A DNA stretch of 64,000 nucleotides. Origin: Nocardioides guangzhouensis (GTDB lineage: Bacteria > Actinomycetota > Actinomycetes > Propionibacteriales > Nocardioidaceae). The notes below the pieces were generated by a model. The model had not been told where the DNA came from. It made no database searches and saw only the letters and a program-made list of their open reading frames with translations. The stretch lies in the NCBI RefSeq assembly GCF_004519545.1, contig NZ_SDKM01000005.1, positions 59,438-123,437 of the forward strand, in the 5' to 3' direction. The position numbers and the translations under genes were made by a program. Below are positions 30,941 to 39,182 of the stretch, piece by piece (position 1 is the stretch's first letter; each line of letters starts with the position of its first letter).

Positions 30941-31726
30941 GTGCGCGGTGACGGTCGCACCGTGACCTCCAAGGCGCTCGCCCTCCTCGGCGCCTTCGAG
31001 CAGGGACCGAACGCGCTGTCGCTCAGCGACCTCGCCGCGCACGCCGACCTGCCGCTGCCCACCGCGCACCGGCTGGTCGGCGAGCTGGTCGAGTGGGGCG
31101 CGCTCGAGCGCGACGAGCAGGGCCGGTACACGGTGGGCCTGCGCCTGTGGGAGGTGGCCCAGAACGCCGGTCGCCACCTGCGCGACACCGCCCGCCCGCA
31201 CCTGCAGGACCTGTTCTCGCTCACGAACGAGACCGCGCACATCGCGATCCGCGACGGTGACGAGGCGCTCTACATCGACCGGATCTACGGCTCGACCCGG
31301 GTGCCCCGCGCCTCCCGGGTGGGTGGCCGGCTGCCGCTGCACGCCACGGCCGTGGGGAAGGTGCTGCTGGCCTTCGAGGAGGAGTGGGTGCGCGAGGCGT
31401 ACCTCGCCCACCGCCTGGAGGCCGCGACCAGGCACACGCACGTCAACCCGGGGCGGCTGGCGGCCGAGCTCCGCAAGGTGCGCGACGAGGGCTACGCCAC
31501 CACGCAGGAGGAGGTGCGGGAGGGCTCGTGCTCGATCGCGGTGCCGGTCCGGCTCGACCCGTACCCGGCGGCGATCGGGCTGGTGATGCTGTCGACCCAG
31601 GGCGTCACCATGACCCGCCACTTCCCGACCCTGCGCGGCGTGGCGCACCGCATCGAGACGGCCGCCGCGCGCCCGCAACCGAGCCTGGTCCGGGTCCCGC
31701 GCCGGTCCGGGCGTCGCAGCTCCTAG
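30941..31726 (+). CDS. IclR-family transcriptional regulator
   Basis: This 261-residue IclR protein has an N-terminal winged helix (VTSKALALLGAFEQG, SLSDLAAHADLPLPTAHRLV) and a C-terminal effector domain (GRLPLHATAVGKVLLAFEEE, EEVREGSCSIAVPVRLDPYP). IclR proteins such as PobR and PcaR govern 4-hydroxybenzoate and protocatechuate genes. This one lies exactly between the pob and cre operons, each preceded by the same dyad. GTG start with AGGAGG upstream. Confidence 0.87.
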   Translation: MRGDGRTVTSKALALLGAFEQGPNALSLSDLAAHADLPLPTAHRLVGELVEWGALERDEQGRYTVGLRLWEVAQNAGRHLRDTARPHLQDLFSLTNETAHIAIRDGDEALYIDRIYGSTRVPRASRVGGRLPLHATAVGKVLLAFEEEWVREAYLAHRLEAATRHTHVNPGRLAAELRKVRDEGYATTQEEVREGSCSIAVPVRLDPYPAAIGLVMLSTQGVTMTRHFPTLRGVAHRIETAAARPQPSLVRVPRRSGRRSS

Positions 31727-31739
31727 ACCGGAGCGGCCC

Positions 31740-31793
31740 ACTTCCGTCCACCGGAAGTCGCGCATGGACTGGCGGTGTGGTCGGGGTCACGAT
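31740..31793 (+). promoter_or_regulatory. cre operon promoter with IclR-type palindrome
   Basis: The dyad ACTTCCG-TCCAC-CGGAAGT occupies 31740-31758 and a -10-like CACGAT lies at 31788-31793, 29 bp downstream. Further likeness to the pobA promoter is GCATGG shortly after the dyad and GGTCG before the -10. This leaves a leader of about 38 bp carrying the ribosome site TAGGAGG. Confidence 0.65.
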
Positions 31794-31837
31794 GGGGACG
31801 TCGTCGAGCGACGGCACACCAACGTGTAGGAGGCGGG

Positions 31838-33160
31838 ATGACGTCGACCCAGACCCCGGCCGGGACGGCCCCGGGCTGCCCGGTGCACCACGGCTACCAG
31901 CCGTTCGTGCAGGACGACCCCTTCCCGTCGTACGCGGAGCTCCGCGCCGAGGAGCCCGTCATGTACGACGAGCGGATCGGCTACTGGGTCGTGAGCCGGT
32001 ACGACGACATCAAGGCCGTCTTCGAGGACTGGGAGACCTTCTCCTCCGAGAACGCGCAGGCGCCGGTGCGCGAGCGCGGACCCCAGGCGAGGCAGATCAT
32101 GGAGGAGGGTGGCTTCACCGCCTACTCCGGCCTCTCCGCCCGGGTGCCCCCCGAGCACACCCGGATCCGCAAGGTGGCCGCCAAGGCGTTCACGCCGCGC
32201 CGGTTCAAGGTGCTCGAGCCGCAGATCCGGGCCAACGTCGTGCGCCTGCTCGAGGAGATGCTGGCCCGGCCGGAGCGGCGCGGCGACCTCCTCCGCGACC
32301 TCGCGTACGACGTCCCGACGATCACGATCCTCACGCTGATCGGCGCGGACGTGAGCAAGATCGACACCTTCAAGACGTGGTCGGACTCGCGCGCGGCCAT
32401 GACCTGGGGCGACCTCACCGACGACGAGCAGGTGCCGCACGCCCGCAACCTGGTCGACTACTGGGCCGAGTGCCGCCGCCTGGTCGACGAGGCCCACGAG
32501 ACCCAGCCCGACAGCCTGGTCGGCGACATGGTCCGGATGCAGGCCGAGGGCGACCCGATCAGCGACCACGAGATCGCCTCGCTCTGCTACTCGATGCTCT
32601 TCGCGGGGCACGAGACCACGACGACCCTGATCTCCAACGCGCTGCGGGTCCTGCTGTCCCACCCCGAGCAGTGGCAGCGGGTCGTCGAGGACCCCAGCCG
32701 GATCCCCGCCGCGGTCGACGAGGTGCTGCGCTACAGCCCCTCGATCGTCGGGTGGCGACGGCGGGCGCTGCGGGACGCCCGGATCGGCGGCGTCGAGATC
32801 CCCGCGGGCGCCGACATCCTCCTCCTGATGGGCTCCGCCAACCGCGACGAGTCCCGTTTCGAGGACGGCGAGTCCTTCGACATCGGCCGTGGCAACGCCC
32901 GCGAGCACCTCTCGTTCGGGTACGGGATCCACTACTGCCTGGGCAACATGCTCGCCAAGCTCCAGGCGAAGATCGCCCTCGAGGAGGTCGTGCGGCTCGC
33001 GCCCGGCGTCCGCCTCGTCGACGACGCCGAGATCCACTTCGGCGACAACCTCTCCTTCCGCGCCCCCCTTGCGGTGCCCGTCACCTGGTCCGAGCCGGCC
33101 CCGTCCGCTCCGACCCCGTCCGAGCTGACCCCGTCCGAGACAGCGGAGGTCTCCCAGTGA
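31838..33160 (+). CDS. creJ: Cytochrome P450, alkylphenol-phosphate hydroxylase (CreJ-like)
   Basis: This 440-residue bacterial class I P450 has the heme-ligand Cys367 in FGYGIHYCLGNMLAKLQ, the oxygen-activation helix in LFAGHETTTTL and the ExxR-type helix in VDEVLRYSP. No own reductase domain is present; the operon supplies a [2Fe-2S] ferredoxin and a reductase. In C. glutamicum the CreJ P450 oxidises the methyl group of aryl phosphates such as 4-methylphenyl phosphate stepwise, and the gene company here is the same. The C-terminal 20 residues are a proline/serine/threonine tail made by short repeats. ATG preceded by TAGGAGG. It heads a nine-gene operon to 40666. Confidence 0.85.
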   Translation: MTSTQTPAGTAPGCPVHHGYQPFVQDDPFPSYAELRAEEPVMYDERIGYWVVSRYDDIKAVFEDWETFSSENAQAPVRERGPQARQIMEEGGFTAYSGLSARVPPEHTRIRKVAAKAFTPRRFKVLEPQIRANVVRLLEEMLARPERRGDLLRDLAYDVPTITILTLIGADVSKIDTFKTWSDSRAAMTWGDLTDDEQVPHARNLVDYWAECRRLVDEAHETQPDSLVGDMVRMQAEGDPISDHEIASLCYSMLFAGHETTTTLISNALRVLLSHPEQWQRVVEDPSRIPAAVDEVLRYSPSIVGWRRRALRDARIGGVEIPAGADILLLMGSANRDESRFEDGESFDIGRGNAREHLSFGYGIHYCLGNMLAKLQAKIALEEVVRLAPGVRLVDDAEIHFGDNLSFRAPLAVPVTWSEPAPSAPTPSELTPSETAEVSQ

Positions 33161-34230
33161 ACGACTACATCGTCTTCTTCGACAGCGGGCACGAGCCCAC
33201 CCTGGAGCTGCTCGGGGGCAAGTGCGCCTCCCTGGTGTCGATGACCTCCGCGGGGATGCCGGTGCCGCCCGGGTTCGCGGTCACCACGGCAGCCTTCGAC
33301 CACTTCGTCGACGGGAGCGGGCTGCGCGCCGAGATCCACGCCCGGCTCGCCGAGATCGACCCCGACGACGTCGCGAGCGTCGACCGGGTCTCGGCGCAGA
33401 TCCGGGACGCGATCGAGTCGCGCGAGGTGCCCGACGACATGCACGGCGTCCTGCGCTCGGCGTACGCAGAGCTGATGGCGCGCTTCGCCGACGAGGTGCC
33501 GGTCGCGGTCCGCTCGTCCGCCACCGCCGAGGACCTTCCCGACGCCAGCTTCGCAGGCCAGCAGGACACCTACCTCTGGCTCACCGGCTACCCCTCGGTG
33601 AGCCACCACGTACGGCGCTGCTGGGCCTCGCTGTACACCAGCCGCGCCATCACCTACCGGCTGCGCAACGGCATCCCCGACGAGGACCTGTCGATGGCGG
33701 TGGCCGTGCAGAAGATGGTCAACGCCCGCACCTCGGGCGTGGCGATGACCCTCGACCCCTCCAACGGCGACCGCTCCAAGATCGTCGTGGACGCGTCGTG
33801 GGGCGTCGGCGAGATGGTGGTGTCGGGCCAGGTGACGCCCGACAACCTCCTGCTCGACAAGGTGATGCTCACGGTGGTCCGCGAGCACCTGGGCGACAAG
33901 CACGCCGAGCTGGTGCCCGACGCGCAGAGCGGTGCGCTGGTGGAGCGCGAGGTCGAGCAGGCGCGTCGCGAGGTGCGCTGCCTCTCCGACGAGGAGCTGC
34001 ACGCGGTCGCGACCATGGCCAAGCGGGCCGAGAAGCACTACGGGTGCCCGCAGGACGTCGAGTGGGCCCTCGACGCCGACCTGCCCGACGGCGACAACCT
34101 GCTCCTCCTGCAGTCCCGACCGGAGACCGTCCACTCCGCCGAGCCGACGTCCCCCTCCGCTCCCACCACGACCTCGGGCACGTCCGGCTTCTCGTTGTCC
34201 GGTCTCACCGCCTCGCTCACCAGCTGCTGA
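33157..34230 (+). CDS. PEP-synthase-like ATP-binding subunit of phenol phosphotransferase
   Basis: This 357-residue protein equals only the N-terminal PPDK_N/ATP-grasp part of PEP synthase: LGGKCASLVSMTSAGMPVPP, the nucleotide-binding VRSSATAEDLPDASFAGQQ, DASWGVGEMVVSG and the C-terminal DVEWALDADLPDG...LLLQSRPET. It lacks the phosphohistidine and PEP-binding domains, which are split onto the next gene. The arrangement matches phenylphosphate synthase of Thauera and CreH/CreI of C. glutamicum, which phosphorylate phenols with ATP. I do not assign which of the two cre letters applies. GTG start overlapping the P450 stop. Confidence 0.83.
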   Translation: MNDYIVFFDSGHEPTLELLGGKCASLVSMTSAGMPVPPGFAVTTAAFDHFVDGSGLRAEIHARLAEIDPDDVASVDRVSAQIRDAIESREVPDDMHGVLRSAYAELMARFADEVPVAVRSSATAEDLPDASFAGQQDTYLWLTGYPSVSHHVRRCWASLYTSRAITYRLRNGIPDEDLSMAVAVQKMVNARTSGVAMTLDPSNGDRSKIVVDASWGVGEMVVSGQVTPDNLLLDKVMLTVVREHLGDKHAELVPDAQSGALVEREVEQARREVRCLSDEELHAVATMAKRAEKHYGCPQDVEWALDADLPDGDNLLLLQSRPETVHSAEPTSPSAPTTTSGTSGFSLSGLTASLTSC

Positions 34231-34279
34231 CCCGAGTCCCGCAGCCATCACCCGCAGCCATCACCGCAAAGGAATGCGC

Positions 34280-36100
34280 ATGACCATCGAACAGACCATG
34301 AAGTCCTTCCCGAAGCCCTCGGAGATCGAGGTGCCGGCGGGTGCGGAGGGGTGGGAGCAGCTCTACCCCTACAACCTCGTCTTCGACAACGCCCCGGGCG
34401 GCGACGAGAAGTTCTGGTTCTGCGACAGCCAGCACTGGCCCACGGTGTTCAAGCCGTTCGAGACCATCGGCGGTGAGTTCGCGGTCAAGTGCCTGGGCCA
34501 GTACAACACCCGTCACCTGCTGATCCCGCCGGCCAACGGCATCGAGTTCAAGATCCACCTCGGCTACCTCTACATGAGCCCGGTGCCGGTGCCGGAGGAG
34601 GAGATCCCGGCCCGGGTGCCGGAGTTCGAGCGCCGCGCGGGCCACTACTTCCAGAACTGGGACAGCCTGCTGGAGGCCTGGCACTCCAAGGTCCGCGCCA
34701 CCATCGACGAGATGGAGGAGCTCGACTTCGAGCCGCTGCCCGACGTCGTCCCCTTCGACGACATCGTCTCGGGCAAGGCGATGGACGGCTCCCAGACCCT
34801 GATGGAGAACTACGACCGCCTGATCGCGCTGCTCTACCGCAACTGGCAGTACCACTTCGAGTTCCTCAACCTGGGCTACCTCGCCTACCTCGACTTCTTC
34901 GGCTTCTGCAAGGAGGCCTTCCCCGGCATCCCCGACCAGGCGATCGCCAAGATGGTGCAGGGCGTGGACATGGAGCTGTTCCGGCCCGACGACGAGCTCA
35001 AGCAGCTCGCGGTGAAGGCGGTCGAGCTGGGGCTGCAGTCCGCGTTCGCGAACCCCGACGACGTCGAGGGGACGCTGGGGGCGGTGCGGGACGCCGGGGG
35101 CGAGGAGTGGCTGGCGGCGTACGACGCGGCGCAGGACCCGTGGTTCAACTTCACCGTCGGCAACGGCTTCTACGGCCACGACAAGTACTGGCTCGAGCAC
35201 CAGGAGATCCCGCTCGGCTACATCAAGGACTACATTCGCCGGGTCGACGAGGGCCAGGACATCATGCGTCCCGTCGAGGAGCTCACCGCCGAGAAGGAGC
35301 GGATCGTCGGGGAGTACCGCGACCTGCTCCAGGGTGAGGCACGGCAGCACTTCGACGCCAAGCGTGGGCTCGCCGCCACGGCCTACCCGTACGTCGAGAA
35401 CCACAACTTCTACATCGAGCACTGGACCATGGGCGTCTTCTGGCGCAAGGTGCGTGACCTGGCCCGGGTGTTCGTCGACGCCGGCTTCTGGGCGGACCCC
35501 GCGGACATGCTCTACCTCAACCGCAACGAGGTCCGGGACGCGATCTTCGACCTGGTCACCGGGTGGGCGGTCGGGGCCGAGGCGACCGGGCCGCACTACT
35601 GGCCGGCCGAGATCGAGCGTCGCCGCGGCATCATCGACGCCCTGGCGACGCGGCGCCCGCAGCCGGCGCTGAACACGCCACCGGCCCAGATCACCGAGCC
35701 GTTCACGATGATGCTCTACGGGATCACCACCGAGCAGGTGCAGCAGTGGCTGGCCGGTGACGAGGCCGGCGACGACGACGCCATCACCGGCATGGCCGCC
35801 TCACCCGGCGTGGTGGAGGGGGTCGCCCGCGTCATCACCTCCGCCGACCAGCTCGGGGAGGTCGAGGAGGGCGAGATCCTCGTCGCCACGATCACTGCGC
35901 CGTCGTGGGGCCCGATCTTCGGCAAGATCAAGGCCACCGTCACCGACATCGGGGGGATGATGAGCCACGCGGCCATCGTCTGCCGCGAGTACGGCCTGCC
36001 CGCGGTCACCGGCACCGGCTCCGCGTCGACCACCATCCTGACCGGCCAGCGGATCCGCGTCGACGGCAACGCCGGCCGGGTCGAGATCCTGGAGGGCTGA
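34280..36100 (+). CDS. PEP-utilising mobile-domain subunit of phenol phosphotransferase
   Basis: This 606-residue protein ends in a swivelling phosphohistidine domain with the catalytic His563 in GGMMSHAAIVCREYGLPAVTG. The preceding 520 residues are rich in aromatic and acidic residues and do not look like the PEP-binding barrel, so they should hold the phenol site. By analogy with phenylphosphate synthase, the His is charged by the ATP-grasp partner and passes phosphate to the phenolic hydroxyl. RBS AAAGGA; a 13-bp repeat (CCGCAGCCATCAC) lies in the 49-bp gap before it. No CBS-domain third subunit, as in Thauera, is encoded nearby. Confidence 0.83.
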   Translation: MTIEQTMKSFPKPSEIEVPAGAEGWEQLYPYNLVFDNAPGGDEKFWFCDSQHWPTVFKPFETIGGEFAVKCLGQYNTRHLLIPPANGIEFKIHLGYLYMSPVPVPEEEIPARVPEFERRAGHYFQNWDSLLEAWHSKVRATIDEMEELDFEPLPDVVPFDDIVSGKAMDGSQTLMENYDRLIALLYRNWQYHFEFLNLGYLAYLDFFGFCKEAFPGIPDQAIAKMVQGVDMELFRPDDELKQLAVKAVELGLQSAFANPDDVEGTLGAVRDAGGEEWLAAYDAAQDPWFNFTVGNGFYGHDKYWLEHQEIPLGYIKDYIRRVDEGQDIMRPVEELTAEKERIVGEYRDLLQGEARQHFDAKRGLAATAYPYVENHNFYIEHWTMGVFWRKVRDLARVFVDAGFWADPADMLYLNRNEVRDAIFDLVTGWAVGAEATGPHYWPAEIERRRGIIDALATRRPQPALNTPPAQITEPFTMMLYGITTEQVQQWLAGDEAGDDDAITGMAASPGVVEGVARVITSADQLGEVEEGEILVATITAPSWGPIFGKIKATVTDIGGMMSHAAIVCREYGLPAVTGTGSASTTILTGQRIRVDGNAGRVEILEG

Positions 36101-36107
36101 GCCCGCC

Positions 36108-36884
36108 ATGACGCTCTCCCACGACGGTGCCCGGGACCCGGCGCCCGCCCGTACCGTCCTCGTGACGGGCGCGGCGGGCGGCCTGGGCCGGGCGTTCGCC
36201 CTCGGCTTCGCGGGACGCGGCTACCGGGTCGCGGTCGCCGACCTCGACGCCGACGGTGCCGAGGACACCGCGCGCCTGGTCAAGGACACCGGGGCCGAGG
36301 CGTGGCACGGCCGCGTCGACGTCACCGACCCGGCCTCGACCGACGAGGTCGCCGGCCAGGTCGCCGAGTTCGGCGGCGGTGCGATCGACGTGCTCGTGAA
36401 CAACGCGGCCGTCTACGGCACCGTCACCCGGTCCCCGCTGGAGGAGATCGACCCGCGGGAGTGGGACCTGGTGATGGCGGTCAACCTCAAGGGCCCCTGG
36501 TTGATGACCCGGGCCGCCAGCCCCCACCTCCCCGAGGGCGGCCGGGTCGTCAACCTCTCCTCGGCCACCGTCTTCTCCGGCTCGGAGCACTGGGCGCACT
36601 ACGTGGCCTCCAAGGGCGGCGTCATCGCGCTGACCCGGGTGATGGCCAAGGAGCTCGGCCGGCGCGGCATCACGGTCAACGCCATCGCCCCGGGCTTCAC
36701 CCTCACCGAGGCCAGCCGCGGGCTGCTGGAGGACGCCGAGTCGTACGGCGTCGACCGGGGCTCGCTGCGCCGGTCCAGCCAGCCCGAGGACATCGTCGGT
36801 GCCGCGCTCTACCTCGCCGGGCCCGACAGCAGCTTCGTCACCGGTCAGACGCTGGTCGTCGACGGCGGCCGGCAGTTCATCTGA
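36108..36884 (+). CDS. creG: Short-chain dehydrogenase (CreG-like aryl alcohol oxidation)
   Basis: This 258-residue SDR has the cofactor motif TGAAGGLGRAF, the NNAAV stretch and the catalytic Ser/Tyr/Lys in SSATVF and YVASKGG. Its place in the operon suggests oxidation of the P450 product, the 4-(hydroxymethyl)phenyl phosphate or the free 4-hydroxybenzyl alcohol, to the aldehyde. The symbol rests on operon analogy with C. glutamicum. It starts 7 bp after the phosphotransferase stop. Confidence 0.78.
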   Translation: MTLSHDGARDPAPARTVLVTGAAGGLGRAFALGFAGRGYRVAVADLDADGAEDTARLVKDTGAEAWHGRVDVTDPASTDEVAGQVAEFGGGAIDVLVNNAAVYGTVTRSPLEEIDPREWDLVMAVNLKGPWLMTRAASPHLPEGGRVVNLSSATVFSGSEHWAHYVASKGGVIALTRVMAKELGRRGITVNAIAPGFTLTEASRGLLEDAESYGVDRGSLRRSSQPEDIVGAALYLAGPDSSFVTGQTLVVDGGRQFI

Positions 36885-36904
36885 CCACCACCAGGAGGAA
36901 CCCC

Positions 36905-37225
36905 ATGTCCCAGGTCACCTACACCGACCACACCGGAGCGTCCCGGACCGTGCCGGCCACCGTCGGCGACTCCGTGATGGAGACCGCGGTCCGCAACGGC
37001 GTCCCCGGGATCGTCGCCGAGTGCGGCGGCTCGCTGTCCTGCGCCACCTGCCACGTGTTCGTGGACGACGCCGACCTCGGCAACCTCCCGGCGATGGAGG
37101 AGATGGAGGACGAGATGCTGTGGGGCGCCGCCGAGGACCGGCGGGACAACTCCCGGCTGTCGTGCCAGCTCAAGGTGACCGACGGCTGCGACCTCCACGT
37201 GACCACGCCCAGCACGCAGGTGTGA
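36905..37225 (+). CDS. creF: [2Fe-2S] ferredoxin, adrenodoxin/putidaredoxin type
   Basis: This 106-residue ferredoxin has cluster cysteines in AECGGSLSCATCHVF and a fourth in LSCQLKV, the C-x5-C-x2-C...C pattern of vertebrate-type ferredoxins. It carries electrons from the reductase encoded next to the P450. AGGAGG precedes the ATG. Confidence 0.88.
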   Translation: MSQVTYTDHTGASRTVPATVGDSVMETAVRNGVPGIVAECGGSLSCATCHVFVDDADLGNLPAMEEMEDEMLWGAAEDRRDNSRLSCQLKVTDGCDLHVTTPSTQV

Positions 37226-37231
37226 CCGGCC

Positions 37232-38497
37232 ATGGCTGACGGACTGCTCATCATCGGCTCCTCGCAGGCGGGGGTCTCCCTGGCGACCTCCCTGCGGGCC
37301 CTGGGGTACGCCGACCCGATCACCCTGCTCGGCGACGAGAACCACCGGCCCTACCAGCGCCCGGCGCTGTCGAAGGAGTGGCTGCAGGGCGAGATCACCA
37401 ACGAGTCGCTGATGTTCCGCACCCAGGAGTACTGGCTCGAGCACCGCATCGACGTCCTCAAGAACGAGCGGATCATCCGGATCGACAAGCGGGACGACGG
37501 CTCCGGCGTCGCGCACTCCATGTCCGGGAGGGAGTTCGCGTTCGACCGGCTGGCGCTGGCCGTCGGTGCCCGTCCCCGACGACTGCTCCTCGACGGCGTC
37601 GACCTCCCCGGCGTGCTCTACCTGCGCAACGCCGACGACGCCCTGGAGCTCAAGGCCCGGGTGCCCGACGTGCGCGACGTTGTCGTGATCGGCGGCGGGT
37701 TCATCGGCCTCGAGGCGGCCGCCTCGCTGACCAAGATGGGCCGCTCCGTCACCCTGCTCGAGGCCGCTCCCCGGCTGGTCCCGCGCGCGGTGGGCGAGCA
37801 GACCTCGGCGTACCTCCTCGACCACCACCGCGCGGCCGGGATCGACGTGGTCCTCGACGCCGAGGTCCGCCGCATCGTCGCCCGGGGTGACCGGGTCGGG
37901 GGCGTCGAGCTCGCCGACGGCCGCGTGGTTCCCGCCGACCTGGTGCTGGTCGGGGTCGGCGTCCTCCCCAACACCGAGCTCGCCGAGTCGGTCGGGCTGG
38001 TCTGCGACAACGGGGTCCGCGTGGACGAGTCCGCGCTCGCCTCCGACGGGGTCACCGTGGCGGTCGGGGACTGCGCCAACCTGCCGAACCCCGTCCCCGG
38101 TGCGCCCGACGGCGACCGGGTGCGGTTCGAGAGCGTCAACAACGCCGTCGAGCAGGCCAAGGTCGCGGCCTACGCGATCACCGGACGCCGCGAGGAGTAC
38201 GCCGGCATCCCGTGGTTCTGGTCCAACCAGGGCGCGCTCAAGCTGCAGATCGCCGGGCTCTCGTCCGGCCACGACCGCACCCTCGTGCGCGCCGACCCCG
38301 AGCGCGGCAAGTTCTCGGTCCTCTACTACCGCGGCGACCGGATACTCGCCGCCGACTGCGTCAACCACCCCCTGGACTTCATGGCGGTCCGCGCCGCGCT
38401 CTCGAAGGGCCTGTCGATCCCGTACGACGCCGCCGCCGATCCGTCCGTCCAGCTCAAGTCCGTCACCGTCGAGCCGGCCGCCCTGGTCGCCGACTGA
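37232..38497 (+). CDS. creE: NAD(P)H-dependent ferredoxin reductase
   Basis: This 421-residue putidaredoxin-reductase-type flavoprotein has the FAD motif IIGSSQAGVSLATSLRALG, the NAD motif VVIGGGFIGLEAAASLTKMG, and ADLVLVGVGVLPNTELAES with VAVGDCANL for the flavin ribityl. With the preceding ferredoxin it makes a complete class I P450 redox chain. Six bp separate it from the ferredoxin. Confidence 0.87.
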   Translation: MADGLLIIGSSQAGVSLATSLRALGYADPITLLGDENHRPYQRPALSKEWLQGEITNESLMFRTQEYWLEHRIDVLKNERIIRIDKRDDGSGVAHSMSGREFAFDRLALAVGARPRRLLLDGVDLPGVLYLRNADDALELKARVPDVRDVVVIGGGFIGLEAAASLTKMGRSVTLLEAAPRLVPRAVGEQTSAYLLDHHRAAGIDVVLDAEVRRIVARGDRVGGVELADGRVVPADLVLVGVGVLPNTELAESVGLVCDNGVRVDESALASDGVTVAVGDCANLPNPVPGAPDGDRVRFESVNNAVEQAKVAAYAITGRREEYAGIPWFWSNQGALKLQIAGLSSGHDRTLVRADPERGKFSVLYYRGDRILAADCVNHPLDFMAVRAALSKGLSIPYDAAADPSVQLKSVTVEPAALVAD

Positions 38498-38510
38498 GGA
38501 GGCAAGCACC

Positions 38511-39182
38511 GTGCCCACCGCCCTGCCCGCCACCCGCCCCGTCCCCGGGTCGCGCCCCGCCGACACCTCGCCGATCTCGCTGACCCCGGCGCTCGGGGAC
38601 GACCTCGACCCGATCTGGAAGGCGGTCGTCCCCGAGACCCGGACCCGCGGCAACGACATCCACCTGCCGATCTCGCTGGCCTACGCCGAGCGCCTCTGCG
38701 ACGCCTTCCCCGAAGCCGACCGGCTGCTGGTGCGCGTGGCCATCCAGCTGCACGACATCGGGTGGGGCAGGGTCGACGAGGACCGCATCCTCACCGAGGG
38801 CTTCTCCGGCGACTGGCGGAAGGCCGCGATCCGTTTCGAGCACGAACGGCAGGGGTGCCTCGTCGCCCGCGAGGTGCTGCCGCCGCTGGGCTACGACGCG
38901 GGCTTCGTGGAGCAGGTGTGCGCCATCATCGACGGCCACGACACCCGCGACGAGGCCTGGTCGCTCGAGGACGCGCTGGTCCGCGACGCCGACCGGCTGT
39001 GGCGGTTCGACCACGCCGGGATCGCGCTGGCCTCCGGCTGGTTCCGGATGGACCCGGCGACCTACACCGACCGGCTCGAGGCGGAGATCATCCCCGAGCT
39101 GCTCACTGCGCCGGCGATCGCGATGGCCACCGCCGAGCTCAACCGCTCCCGCGCCCTGCTGCGGACGGCGGTGATCCGTTGA
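38511..39182 (+). CDS. creD: HD-domain phosphohydrolase, CreD-like (second copy)
   Basis: This 223-residue HD protein has metal-site motifs RGNDIHLPISLAYA, QLHDIGWGRVDEDR, FEHERQGCLVA and IIDGHDTRDEAWSLEDALVRDADRLWR. In the C. glutamicum system CreD removes the phosphate after side-chain oxidation, giving 4-hydroxybenzoate. GTG start after GAGGAGGCA. It is a paralogue of the protein at 30154-30843; the two share organisation but differ in the loop after HDxGW. Confidence 0.8.
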   Translation: MPTALPATRPVPGSRPADTSPISLTPALGDDLDPIWKAVVPETRTRGNDIHLPISLAYAERLCDAFPEADRLLVRVAIQLHDIGWGRVDEDRILTEGFSGDWRKAAIRFEHERQGCLVAREVLPPLGYDAGFVEQVCAIIDGHDTRDEAWSLEDALVRDADRLWRFDHAGIALASGWFRMDPATYTDRLEAEIIPELLTAPAIAMATAELNRSRALLRTAVIR

